Origin: Lachnospiraceae bacterium
GTDB taxonomy: Bacteria; Bacillota; Clostridia; Lachnospirales; Lachnospiraceae
NCBI GenBank assembly: GCA_024690605.1
Contig: JAILOV010000019.1
Coordinates: forward strand, 1 to 61,375
DNA: 61,375 nucleotides
Direction: 5' to 3'
Of this stretch, positions 36,286 to 44,874 are shown in pieces. Under the pieces are notes generated by a model. That model worked only from the letters and a program-made list of their open reading frames with translations. It ran no database searches and was not told the origin of the DNA. Numbering within the stretch: position 1 is the first letter of the stretch; every line of letters starts with the position of its first letter. The position numbers and the translations under genes are program-made.

Positions 36286-37503
36286 GTGCGCACCGTCGGG
36301 TCTGCTGTTCCGAAACCTGCCGTTTGGCGGCTTCTTGCCGTGATGACGGCGTGCTTTCTTGTTTTATCCGACAGCGTTTCTGCTGCCGGACATCCGGCAC
36401 CCGCCGCACAGGGATCTTCCCGTGACGATGTGACGCTCATCATGGTGGGCGATATGCTGATGCACATGCCGGTGGTGAAGAGCGGTTTCCGTCCGGACGG
36501 AAGCCGGAACTACGATCATCTCTTTGCGCAGGTGCGGGAAGAGATCGCGGGTGCGGATCTGGCGATCGTCAACCAGGAGACGATCCTGGGCGGCGAGGAA
36601 CTCGGATTCTCCGGCTATCCCACCTTTAACTCGCCGGTCGAGGTCGGGGACGCCGAAGCGGCCGCCGGGTTTGATGTGATCCTGCAGGGGACGAATCACG
36701 CGCTTGACCGGAGTGCCAGGGGGATCGAGAACTGTCTCGCCTTTTGGGAAACAAAACACCCGCAGATCCAAGTGCTTGGCATTCATGACAGCGCGGAGGA
36801 CCAGAATGAACTTTGTGTGGTCAGATGCGGGGCATTCCGGATCGCGATTCTGAACTATACCTATGGAACAAACGGTCTGCAGATGCCTGCGGGAAAGGGC
36901 TATCTCGTGGATTATCTGAGCGAGAAGCGTGTGCGCGACGACATCGCCCGTGCGGAGAGCAGCGCTGATCTCACGGTGGTCTGTCCGCATTGGGGAACGG
37001 AATACCGGCTGACGGCGGACAACGCGCAGAAAAAATGGGCGCTGATCTTTCTCGAATGCGGCGTCGATCTCGTGATCGGCACGCATCCGCACGTGATCGA
37101 GCCGATCGAGCTATACACAGACGAAGAGGGACGGCAGATGCCGGTCTATTATTCCCTCGGCAATTTCGTGAACGCGACCGCGGCCTACGGAAAGGGCATC
37201 ATGAACCGAGCTGTCGGCGGCATGGCGCGGGTCACGATCGGACGCGGGGCGGACGGCGGGGCCTGTGTGAAAAGAGCCGATGTGCTCCCGCTGATCTGCC
37301 ATGATGTCGCGGACGGCATGACCGTATATTTCCTGGATGACTACACCGAGGAGCTCGCGGAGGAAAACCGGTTCGCAAAGCGCGACCCGAATTTTTCGCT
37401 CGCCTCCTGCAGGGACCTCGCGGACAGAATCTGGCCGGGGCTGACGGCTCAGGAGGTCCGGGAGACGCCCGTGCAGGACAGGAATCATGCGGACAATCCG
37501 TGA
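36286..37503 (+). CDS. CapA-family exported metallophosphatase-like protein
   Basis: A 405-residue protein of the CapA (poly-gamma-glutamate capsule) family. A signal peptide spans about 1-33 (LLAVMTACFLVLSDSVSAAG). The metallophosphoesterase-like core has TLIMVGDMLMH, AIVNQETILGG, GTNHALDRS, VVCPHWGTEY, GTHPHVIEP and YYSLGNFVN, which together form the expected metal site. In capsule operons CapA supports polyglutamate export; many clostridial CapA-like proteins are free-standing and of unknown substrate, and no capB or capC is seen here. GTG start two bases after the response regulator gene. Its 3' end overlaps the longest frame of the DUF3160 gene, but that gene's likelier start is 61 bases later. 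Confidence 0.85.
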   Translation: MRTVGSAVPKPAVWRLLAVMTACFLVLSDSVSAAGHPAPAAQGSSRDDVTLIMVGDMLMHMPVVKSGFRPDGSRNYDHLFAQVREEIAGADLAIVNQETILGGEELGFSGYPTFNSPVEVGDAEAAAGFDVILQGTNHALDRSARGIENCLAFWETKHPQIQVLGIHDSAEDQNELCVVRCGAFRIAILNYTYGTNGLQMPAGKGYLVDYLSEKRVRDDIARAESSADLTVVCPHWGTEYRLTADNAQKKWALIFLECGVDLVIGTHPHVIEPIELYTDEEGRQMPVYYSLGNFVNATAAYGKGIMNRAVGGMARVTIGRGADGGACVKRADVLPLICHDVADGMTVYFLDDYTEELAEENRFAKRDPNFSLASCRDLADRIWPGLTAQEVRETPVQDRNHADNP

Positions 37504-37564
37504 GAGACCGGCGGGCAAAAGAAAAGAAAAGATGCAGAAAAGACATCGGAGTGGGAGAAAGGAA

Positions 37565-39928
37565 ATGAAAGGACAAAAACGGGAAAGACAGAACGGTCAC
37601 AGTTTCGGCGGAAGGGTGCTGAGCCTTCTGCTGTGTGCTTTTTTACTCGCATCGACAGCTGCCTGCGGCAAAACGACGGCACCGTCCGCTTCCCGGGATG
37701 AGGAAACAGAGAGCGAAGACGCCGGGGAGAAGGGGAAAAAGAAGACCAAAACGGACGCGGCGGATGAGAAGGCCGGGGCAGGAACGGCCGAAACAGCGTT
37801 TGCCAGACCCGTGCTTTTTGCGTCGGAGAACGCGCTGTTCGATGAGGAACAGATCCAAGCGCGGGTTCCTTTCTACACGATCGATCCCGATCTCGGAAAT
37901 GTGATCAACGCCGAACTCCTCTGGATCCCCGATGAATGGAAGGGGCAGCTTTCCACGGACGGTTTCTATGTGGCGGACAACTACGGAAGAGAGTTTTTTG
38001 AGATCTATGAATCCAACCGCTATATGCAGGCACCGAGCTTTGTGACGGTGGATTCCCTCATGCACACCTATCATCTCTACTTCGCCTACCTGATGAAGAA
38101 CATCGAACGCGGCGAGCTCTATGACCGTCTGGTCTCCCTGACCGGGCACATGCTGGAGCAGTCGCTGGCGCAGCGTAATGAGATGATGCTCTCCTCACAG
38201 ATGACGCATCTCACGGAGAGCATGCAGACGGCGGCGGACCGAAACATCGCCTTTTTTGCGGTTGCCAGGGCACTTCTGGATCCCGATTGGAAGCCGGAGG
38301 ACGAGGAGGGGATCGATGCGGAGGGGCATGTCGGCAAAATGATCCGTGAGGAGCTGGCTCTCATCAACGCCGCACAGGGGATCGATGTCTCACCGCTCAC
38401 CGGAGAGGCGGCGGAATTTGAGGACTACAGCCAGTACAAACCGCGCGGCTATTATGACACGGACGAGAAACTCTCCCGGTACTTCCGGGCGATGATGTGG
38501 TACGGACGACGCAATTTCACGCAGAAGAATGAATCCCTCGACATGAGCGCGTTTCTGATGACACTGGCCATGGACGACGAAGCCTTTACGGACTGGTCCG
38601 CGATCTATGCGGTGACCAGCTTTTTTGCCGGAGCGAGCGATGACAGCGGTGTCTGCGAGTATCAGCCGCTCATCCGTCAAGCCTATGGCGCGGAGCCCGC
38701 GGATGTGAAACTGGCAGCCGCCGTTTCCGATGAGGAATCATGGAGAAGATTTCACGAGCTCACGGAGAGCCTGGATCCTCCCGCGATCAATTCCGTACCG
38801 ATGTGGGATGATCAGGGAGAGACCGACAAGGCGGCGGAAAACAAGGGATTCAGGCTGATGGGGCAGCGCTTCACGATCGACGCCGCGATCTTCCAGAAAC
38901 TGATCTACAGCGCGGTTAAGGAGAATCCGCAGGGCGACAGACGGATGCTTCCCGACGCGCTCGATGTCCCTGCCGCACTCGGCAATGACACGGCAAAAAG
39001 CATCCTGCGCGACGATCTGGGCGCCATGGGATATCAATATTACGAAGATAATTTATCAAAATTACGTGATAGCATACAACAGGCACCGGACGGGCTCTGG
39101 ACAGCCTCTCTTTACGCGGGGTGGCTGAACACCCTCCGACCGCTGCTGCGGGACAAGGGAGAGGGTTATCCGTTCTTCATGCAGAGCGAAAAATGGAAGC
39201 GGCGGGATCTGGAGAGCTTCCTCGGCAGCTACACCGAGCTGAAGCATGATACGGTGCTCTATTCCAAGCAGGTGATGGCGGAGATGGGCGGCGGCGAAGA
39301 AGAGGACCATGACGACCGGGGCTATGTCGAGCCGGAACCGGTTGTCTTTGCGCGTTTTCGTGTGCTTGCCGAGGGAACGGCAGAAGGACTCAGGCGCTTC
39401 GGCATGCTGCATGCAGACGCAGAGCGCGACCTTGCCCGTCTTTCTGAGATCGCGCAGTCTCTGGAGAAGATCGCGAGAAAGGAACTTGCGGACGAGCTGC
39501 CGACGGACGAGGAGTTTGAACTCATCCGGATCTATGGCGGTGAGATCGAGCATTTCTGGCAGGAGGCCTATCAGGAGGATGCGGAGGCGCTGGGCATGGA
39601 ACGCCCTTTTTCCGAGGAGTTCCCTGCGGCGCTTGTCGTTGATGTGGCAACGGATCCCAACGGTTCCGTGCTGCAGCTTGCCAACGACAATCCGGCCATG
39701 ATCGCGGTGGTCGTGCCGGTCGACAGAAAGCTTCGGATCGCCCGGGGGAGCGTATACAGCTTTTATCAGTTCGTCCAGCCCATCAATGACCGCATGACCG
39801 ATCATGAATGGCATGTGATGCTGGGACTTGACCCGGACGATACCGGCGAATATCACTGGCAGCGGGAAGGCGTCCCGGACAAGCCCGCCTGGACGATGGA
39901 TTATCGCGTTTCCTATGATTACGACTGA
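37565..39928 (+). CDS. DUF3160 lipoprotein
   Basis: A 787-residue exported protein. A basic N terminus and hydrophobic stretch end in a lipobox (STAAC), so it should be lipid-anchored at the outer face of the membrane. An acidic, Lys-rich linker follows, then a large mostly helical domain matching DUF3160, with the hallmark APSFVTVDSLMHTYHLYFAYLMKN (near residue 150). ATG 37565 is chosen because the basic-hydrophobic signal starts there and GGGAGAAAGG lies just upstream; an earlier start at 37487 would add a long charged extension. The biochemical role of DUF3160 proteins is unknown. It sits between CapA and the second kinase cassette, pointing to envelope or surface functions. Confidence 0.82.
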   Translation: MKGQKRERQNGHSFGGRVLSLLLCAFLLASTAACGKTTAPSASRDEETESEDAGEKGKKKTKTDAADEKAGAGTAETAFARPVLFASENALFDEEQIQARVPFYTIDPDLGNVINAELLWIPDEWKGQLSTDGFYVADNYGREFFEIYESNRYMQAPSFVTVDSLMHTYHLYFAYLMKNIERGELYDRLVSLTGHMLEQSLAQRNEMMLSSQMTHLTESMQTAADRNIAFFAVARALLDPDWKPEDEEGIDAEGHVGKMIREELALINAAQGIDVSPLTGEAAEFEDYSQYKPRGYYDTDEKLSRYFRAMMWYGRRNFTQKNESLDMSAFLMTLAMDDEAFTDWSAIYAVTSFFAGASDDSGVCEYQPLIRQAYGAEPADVKLAAAVSDEESWRRFHELTESLDPPAINSVPMWDDQGETDKAAENKGFRLMGQRFTIDAAIFQKLIYSAVKENPQGDRRMLPDALDVPAALGNDTAKSILRDDLGAMGYQYYEDNLSKLRDSIQQAPDGLWTASLYAGWLNTLRPLLRDKGEGYPFFMQSEKWKRRDLESFLGSYTELKHDTVLYSKQVMAEMGGGEEEDHDDRGYVEPEPVVFARFRVLAEGTAEGLRRFGMLHADAERDLARLSEIAQSLEKIARKELADELPTDEEFELIRIYGGEIEHFWQEAYQEDAEALGMERPFSEEFPAALVVDVATDPNGSVLQLANDNPAMIAVVVPVDRKLRIARGSVYSFYQFVQPINDRMTDHEWHVMLGLDPDDTGEYHWQREGVPDKPAWTMDYRVSYDYD

Positions 39929-39946
39929 CGGGGATCCCGACCGGGG

Positions 39947-40585
39947 ATGACAAAGAAGGAGTGGACGCCGGAGGAGAGGCGTCTCCGCGGGCGGATGCGG
40001 CTTTTCGGCATGCTGGCGGGCATCCTCGCCGCGCTCCCGTCGCTCATCCTCGCCGTCATCGTGCTGGCCGGCAGAGGCGCTTTTCTCCCTTCCTGGGTGC
40101 GCTTCGAGAACAGGCAGACGGAGAAGAACGGACAGGTGTTCACGGTTTCGGGGAAGCGGTTCACTGTCCGTGAAGGAGACCGGACCGTCCTTGCGACACC
40201 CGGTCAGTGGCTGGTGCAGGATCTGCTGCTGTCCGACATCGACGGCGACGGCATGGATGAGGTGCTGCTTCTTGTGTGGAAGCGCGGAAGCTTTGGCGCA
40301 CACCGGCCGACCTGGATCGCCCGCGATGAACGACGGTTTTCGCAGCACATCTGCATCTACGAGCAGCGGATGGATCGGCGGGAAGCCGGTACGGATGCGG
40401 CTCTTCCGGAAGAGATCTGGCATCAGTGCTGGATGAGTTCCGCCATGCCGCTGTCCTGTGCTTCGTGGAAGGTTGGAGATGAGATCCCGGGCACGGGAAG
40501 ACCCAGTGTTGATCTGACGGATCCGGACGGGAACGTCATGCGGTTCGGCTGGCTGTCCTGGGGGCTCACCCGGCTGGATGGCTGA
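39947..40585 (+). CDS. Small membrane-anchored protein with an FG-GAP-like segment
   Basis: A 212-residue protein of unknown function. A basic N terminus is followed by one membrane helix (about 20-42), then a soluble domain probably outside the cell. The DLLLSDIDGDGMDEVLLLVWK stretch (near 90-110) is like an FG-GAP or integrin-type calcium-binding repeat, with Asp residues in the DxDGDGxDE pattern. Other parts, such as HRPTWIARDERRFSQHI, are not recognised. It starts 18 bases after the DUF3160 gene without a strong ribosome binding site, so it is likely co-translated or weakly made. The pairing with a DUF3160 lipoprotein suggests that the two act together. Confidence 0.65.
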   Translation: MTKKEWTPEERRLRGRMRLFGMLAGILAALPSLILAVIVLAGRGAFLPSWVRFENRQTEKNGQVFTVSGKRFTVREGDRTVLATPGQWLVQDLLLSDIDGDGMDEVLLLVWKRGSFGAHRPTWIARDERRFSQHICIYEQRMDRREAGTDAALPEEIWHQCWMSSAMPLSCASWKVGDEIPGTGRPSVDLTDPDGNVMRFGWLSWGLTRLDG

Positions 40586-40609
40586 GAGACGGATCGCGCG
40601 TGGCCGGCG

Positions 40610-40639
40610 TTGAATTTTGCGGGTGCCGTATGGTATAAT
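40610..40639 (+). promoter_or_regulatory. Promoter of the diguanylate cyclase and second kinase cassette
   Basis: TTGAAT (40610-40615) and perfect TATAAT (40634-40639) are 18 bases apart, 31 bases before the start codon. The GGDEF gene and the two following kinase genes are spaced 16 and -4 bases, so this promoter probably drives all three. Confidence 0.65.
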
Positions 40640-40670
40640 CAAACATAACTGTTTTTGGAGGCTTTTCATC

Positions 40671-42263
40671 ATGCAGAGTGTCAAGATCGGCAAGGGAATC
40701 CTGTTTAAGAGCACCGTGGTGCTCCTGATCTTTACGGTTTCGATCCTTATCACCTCGGGGGTGACCACCTATTTCTCCCAGATGAAGATCTATAAGAACC
40801 AGTGTGAGCAGAACATCCGCGACATCGGTGAATATCTGGCTGCGCTGATCGAGAATGACTGGGCGGATTTTGAGACCTACCAAAATTATTACATGGCACA
40901 TTTTGACGAGGTGAAGATCCCGATCGACTTCACCGACTATACGGATGCTGCGGCCGAATTTGAAAGACTCTTCACGCAGACCTATCCCGGCAAGGTCTTC
41001 CAGGACGATATCACCTTCGAGAAGATGACGCCCGAGGTACAGGAGGCCTATTTCATCTACCGGCATGAATACTGGCTGCTCACCTTTGAAAAGGCGCGGG
41101 AAGCCTTCGGTATCCCCTACAGCTATTATCTGGTGATGAAGGACGATGTGCACAATGTCGTCTACATGATCGACGGAGAGCGGACGACCCCCAACGATCA
41201 TCTCGCAGAGGGGGAGATACCGGATCCGGAGAATGAGAAGTGGATCTATCTCGGTGACGAATACTACAACGATCCCGATAACTATGAGATCATGTGGCGC
41301 ACCTGGGAGACCGGGGTGAAGCAGAAGGGCTATCTGGAGTTCGACAACTCCTGGGGACACACCTATTGCTACTATACGCCGCTGGTCATCGACGGTAAAA
41401 AACTCGGCCTGATCGGGACCGAGATCAATGTGGCCACGGTCAATCATGACATCCTGATGAACACGCTGCAGCAGCTGGCCTATATCACACTGGTCTTCAT
41501 CGTGGGCATGGTGCTGATGCTTCTTCTGCTCAATATCCTTTTTATCAGCAAGACGAGAAAACTGGAACAGCGCGTCACGGAGTATTCCGAGAACAAGGAC
41601 GGCTCGCTTTCGGGGACGCTGGAGCGGGAGTTCAGGGGCAGTGACGAGCTTGATCTGCTGGGACAGCGATTCGCGGTGATGATCCGGGAGCTGGAGAACC
41701 ACATGCAGAGCCTGATCAAAGCGACTCATGATCTTGCCGTCTCCCAGCAGCACGCCGCGGAGATGGACGATCTGACCAACAAGGACGTGATGACGGGTGT
41801 CCGCAACAAGTCCGCCTATGAAAAAGAGGTCCAGCGGATGGAGCGCAACATCCGGGAGGGCAGGACGGAATTCGGCATCGCGATGGTTGATCTCAACAAC
41901 CTCAAGCAGATCAATGACACGATGGGGCATGAAAAGGGTGACATGGCGATCATCCGTCTCTGCCGCTTCATCTGCAGGACCTTTTCACATTCGGCCGTCT
42001 TCCGCATCAGCGGCGATGAGTTTGCGGTCATCCTGATGAACGATGACTATCGCTACGCAGAGAGTCTGGTCAGCGAGTTTATCAGGAAACTGGAAGAGGC
42101 GTACGCCGACACCTCACTGGAGGAATGGGAGAGATCCACGGCGGCGATCGGCTATGCGCTCTATGACCCGGAGACGGATGACAGTTTTGCCGCGGCATTC
42201 CGCCGCGCGGATGCAGCGATGTATGAAAAGAAGCGGCAGATGAAGGCACTTCGGGCAAGATAA
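40671..42263 (+). CDS. Membrane diguanylate cyclase (GGDEF domain, SGDEF motif)
   Basis: A 530-residue protein that should make cyclic di-GMP from two GTP. A membrane helix at 10-33, an extracytoplasmic sensor (35-262) of mixed alpha/beta character with a VNHDILMNTL exit helix, a second membrane helix (268-293), a HAMP-like coiled linker, and a GGDEF domain (365-530). The active-site loop is SGDEF (447-451) rather than GGDEF, a variant found in active enzymes, and the Mg ligand Asp of VDLNNLKQIND is present. No RxxD inhibitory site was found five residues upstream of the motif (the sequence there is AVFRI). Start ATG 40671 has TGGAGG upstream. The first kinase of cassette 2 follows after 16 bases. 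Confidence 0.9.
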   Translation: MQSVKIGKGILFKSTVVLLIFTVSILITSGVTTYFSQMKIYKNQCEQNIRDIGEYLAALIENDWADFETYQNYYMAHFDEVKIPIDFTDYTDAAAEFERLFTQTYPGKVFQDDITFEKMTPEVQEAYFIYRHEYWLLTFEKAREAFGIPYSYYLVMKDDVHNVVYMIDGERTTPNDHLAEGEIPDPENEKWIYLGDEYYNDPDNYEIMWRTWETGVKQKGYLEFDNSWGHTYCYYTPLVIDGKKLGLIGTEINVATVNHDILMNTLQQLAYITLVFIVGMVLMLLLLNILFISKTRKLEQRVTEYSENKDGSLSGTLEREFRGSDELDLLGQRFAVMIRELENHMQSLIKATHDLAVSQQHAAEMDDLTNKDVMTGVRNKSAYEKEVQRMERNIREGRTEFGIAMVDLNNLKQINDTMGHEKGDMAIIRLCRFICRTFSHSAVFRISGDEFAVILMNDDYRYAESLVSEFIRKLEEAYADTSLEEWERSTAAIGYALYDPETDDSFAAAFRRADAAMYEKKRQMKALRAR

Positions 42264-42279
42264 AAAGGCGGTCCCGGAC

Positions 42280-44874
42280 ATGAACGATCGAAAAAGCAAC
42301 GCGCTGTTCCAGGCGTCGCATCTGATGATCCTCGTGAGTTACACGCTGTTCTCTGCGATCCTGATCGGAGAGTCGCTGCTGCTCGGCTGGGAGACCTGGG
42401 CGCTCCTGCCCATCGCACTCGGCGTTCTGTGTTCGTGGGTGCTGCACATCACGCAGGCGCTCACGGAATATTATCGCATCTGGGTCTATTCCCTTCTGAT
42501 GATGCTCACCTTTTTCTTCTACGGGATCCATCAGACGAGCATGTATGACACGGCAACGGTCATGGGTGTCACGATCATGCTCTATTCCATGACCGGCATC
42601 TCCGAACTGATCTTTCTCTGCGTGAGCACCTATTATGTCACGATGCTCTATGATCTTGTCGCCTATGTCCAGGCCGGTGAACCCGTTGATGCCCTGATGG
42701 TCACGAGAACCCTGCTGCATGTGATGCTGATCTTCATGGCGGGCTGGGTCGCCCGTCTGATCGTCAAGAAATGGGGACAGGTCCTGAACCGTGCCGATGT
42801 GCGGATCCAGGAACTGACCGACGCCAGCCGCCGGATGGATGATTTCCTTGCCAATGTTTCCCATGAGATCCGCACGCCCATCAACGCGGTCATCGGGTTG
42901 TCCACCGTCATGGAAAACCGGGAGCGCGACGCGGAGACGAAAAAGGATCTCCGTGCCGTCGGCGATGCCGGAAGGCGTGTGGCGGAGCAGATCGGCGACA
43001 TTCTCGACTACACCGAGATCGACATGAAGAAGCTCGCGGTGACCAGAGAAAACTACATGATCAGCTCACTGATCAACGACCTCGTGACGCAGATGCAGAT
43101 GCTGCTGCGGCCCAATGTGGAACTGATCTTCGATGTGGATGCATCGATCCCTTCCGCGCTCGTCGGGGACGCGATCAAGATCCGCAAGATCCTGTGGCAT
43201 TTGATCGCCAACGGCCTCAAGTTTACATCCGACGGCGGTGTCTATGTGCACATCTACACGGTGCCGAGAGATTACGGCGTGAATCTGTGCATGGAGGTGA
43301 CGGACACCGGTGTCGGCATGACCGAGACGGAGGCGGAACATAGCTTCCGCAATTTCTATCAGCTGGATTCCGGCAGAAGCCGTGCGGTCGGCGGACTGGG
43401 TCTGGGGATCCCGATCGTGGACGGGTTTGCCAGATCCATGGGCGGCTTCTTCTCGCTGGAGAGTGAACCCGGGAAAGGAACAAAGGCGACCGTCAGCATC
43501 CCGCAGGCTGTTGCCGACGCCTCGCCCTGCATGTCCTTAAAGAGCAAGGAAAAGGTCTGCGCCGCGACATTTTTCCGCTTCGCGCATTTTGAAGCGCCGC
43601 AGATCCGTGAGTTCTATCAGGCGATGATCGGCCACATCGGGCACGGCCTCGGCTTCCCCATCCACTATGTCAATGAACTCGAGGAGTTAAAACAGCTGCA
43701 TAAGAATGTAGAACTGACACATCTGTTCACCGGCGTGCAGGAATACCTGTCGGATCCCGCCTATCTGGAGGGGCTCGCCAGGAGCATCCGCGTCATCATC
43801 ATCGCGGATGAGAACTTTACGCCGTCCGCCGGGAGCGCGATGCAGATCCTGAGAAAGCCGATCTGCAACTTCCCGATCGTGAACGCGCTCAATGTCGTGT
43901 CGCTTCAGGAGGACGCGGATGCCGAGCAGAGAGAGCGTTTCTACTGCCCGGGCGTGAAGGCACTGGTCGTCGATGACGAGCGGATGAACCTGATGGTCGC
44001 CGAGGGGATCTTCAAGAGCTACGGAATGAAGGTCACAACGGTGATCTCCGGCCCGGAGGCGATCAAGCGCTGCAGAAAAGAGCATTTCGATGTGATCTTC
44101 ATGGATCACATGATGCCGGAGATGGACGGTGTTGAGGCGATGAAACGCATCCGGGCGGATGCCGGCAAGCAGGGAGACGACATGATCATGATCGCGTTGA
44201 CGGCAAACGCCGTTTCCAGCGCAAGAGAGATGTTCCTTTCGGAGGGCTTTAACGGTTTCGTGCCCAAGCCCATCGAACTGGCCGAGTTGGAGCGCGTGCT
44301 CAGAAGAGAACTGCCGAAATCCATGATCCGCTATGACCTGCCGCCGGAAATGCAAACACCCGTCCCGGAGGAACCGGCGGCCGACCGGAAGCTCGCCGAC
44401 AGTCCCTATGCGGCGCTGGATCACGTGGGCATCAACACGGCCGACGGTCTGCGGTACTGCATGAATGATGTGGATTTCTATCATTCGCTCCTGCTGGAGT
44501 TCGGGAGAAACGCCGCGGAGAAGCACAGGGAGCTCAAGGAATTCTTTGCCGAGGAGGACTGGAAAAACTATGCGATCCGCATCCACGCGGTCAAGAGCAC
44601 TTCGCGGATGATCGGCGCGTCCGGTCTGTCCGAGATGGCCATGCGGCTGGAAAACGCCGCCAAGGAGGAAAACGGCAACGCGATCGCGGCGGAGCACGCC
44701 AAGATGCTTTCCCTCTACGGTTCGATGGCGGACACGATCCTCAGGGTGTGCGGCGCGGACACAGAGGGAGAGGACACGGAACACGGGGAGGATATTCTGG
44801 AGTTCGCACCGGAGGAGGAGGCGTCTTCCGCACCCGCCCCGCTGTTTGACGGTTCGGAGGAGGGGAGAGGATGA
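42280..44874 (+). CDS. Membrane hybrid histidine kinase with intact Hpt (cassette 2, gene A)
   Basis: An 864-residue paralogue of the kinase at 30365, with the same order of parts: about five membrane helices (12-160) sharing the GWExWAL and DTA motifs, HisKA with His195 (VSHEIRTPIN), HATPase with HLIANGLKF and GGLGLGIPIV, the receiver-like insert without an acceptor Asp (413-545), a full receiver with VVDDER, Asp609 (FMDHMMPEMDG) and VPKP, and an Hpt domain with an intact phospho-histidine, His769 (RIHAVKSTSRMIGA). This copy could therefore carry a full His-Asp-His relay. Its likely next partner is a separate regulator, perhaps the double-receiver protein. The stop overlaps the next start as ATGA, as in cassette 1. 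Confidence 0.92.
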   Translation: MNDRKSNALFQASHLMILVSYTLFSAILIGESLLLGWETWALLPIALGVLCSWVLHITQALTEYYRIWVYSLLMMLTFFFYGIHQTSMYDTATVMGVTIMLYSMTGISELIFLCVSTYYVTMLYDLVAYVQAGEPVDALMVTRTLLHVMLIFMAGWVARLIVKKWGQVLNRADVRIQELTDASRRMDDFLANVSHEIRTPINAVIGLSTVMENRERDAETKKDLRAVGDAGRRVAEQIGDILDYTEIDMKKLAVTRENYMISSLINDLVTQMQMLLRPNVELIFDVDASIPSALVGDAIKIRKILWHLIANGLKFTSDGGVYVHIYTVPRDYGVNLCMEVTDTGVGMTETEAEHSFRNFYQLDSGRSRAVGGLGLGIPIVDGFARSMGGFFSLESEPGKGTKATVSIPQAVADASPCMSLKSKEKVCAATFFRFAHFEAPQIREFYQAMIGHIGHGLGFPIHYVNELEELKQLHKNVELTHLFTGVQEYLSDPAYLEGLARSIRVIIIADENFTPSAGSAMQILRKPICNFPIVNALNVVSLQEDADAEQRERFYCPGVKALVVDDERMNLMVAEGIFKSYGMKVTTVISGPEAIKRCRKEHFDVIFMDHMMPEMDGVEAMKRIRADAGKQGDDMIMIALTANAVSSAREMFLSEGFNGFVPKPIELAELERVLRRELPKSMIRYDLPPEMQTPVPEEPAADRKLADSPYAALDHVGINTADGLRYCMNDVDFYHSLLLEFGRNAAEKHRELKEFFAEEDWKNYAIRIHAVKSTSRMIGASGLSEMAMRLENAAKEENGNAIAAEHAKMLSLYGSMADTILRVCGADTEGEDTEHGEDILEFAPEEEASSAPAPLFDGSEEGRG

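Noticed and set aside
42006..42020. Inactive diguanylate cyclase because of SGDEF instead of GGDEF
   Set aside because: Ser at the first position is tolerated in active enzymes, and the metal-binding Asp and Glu are present.
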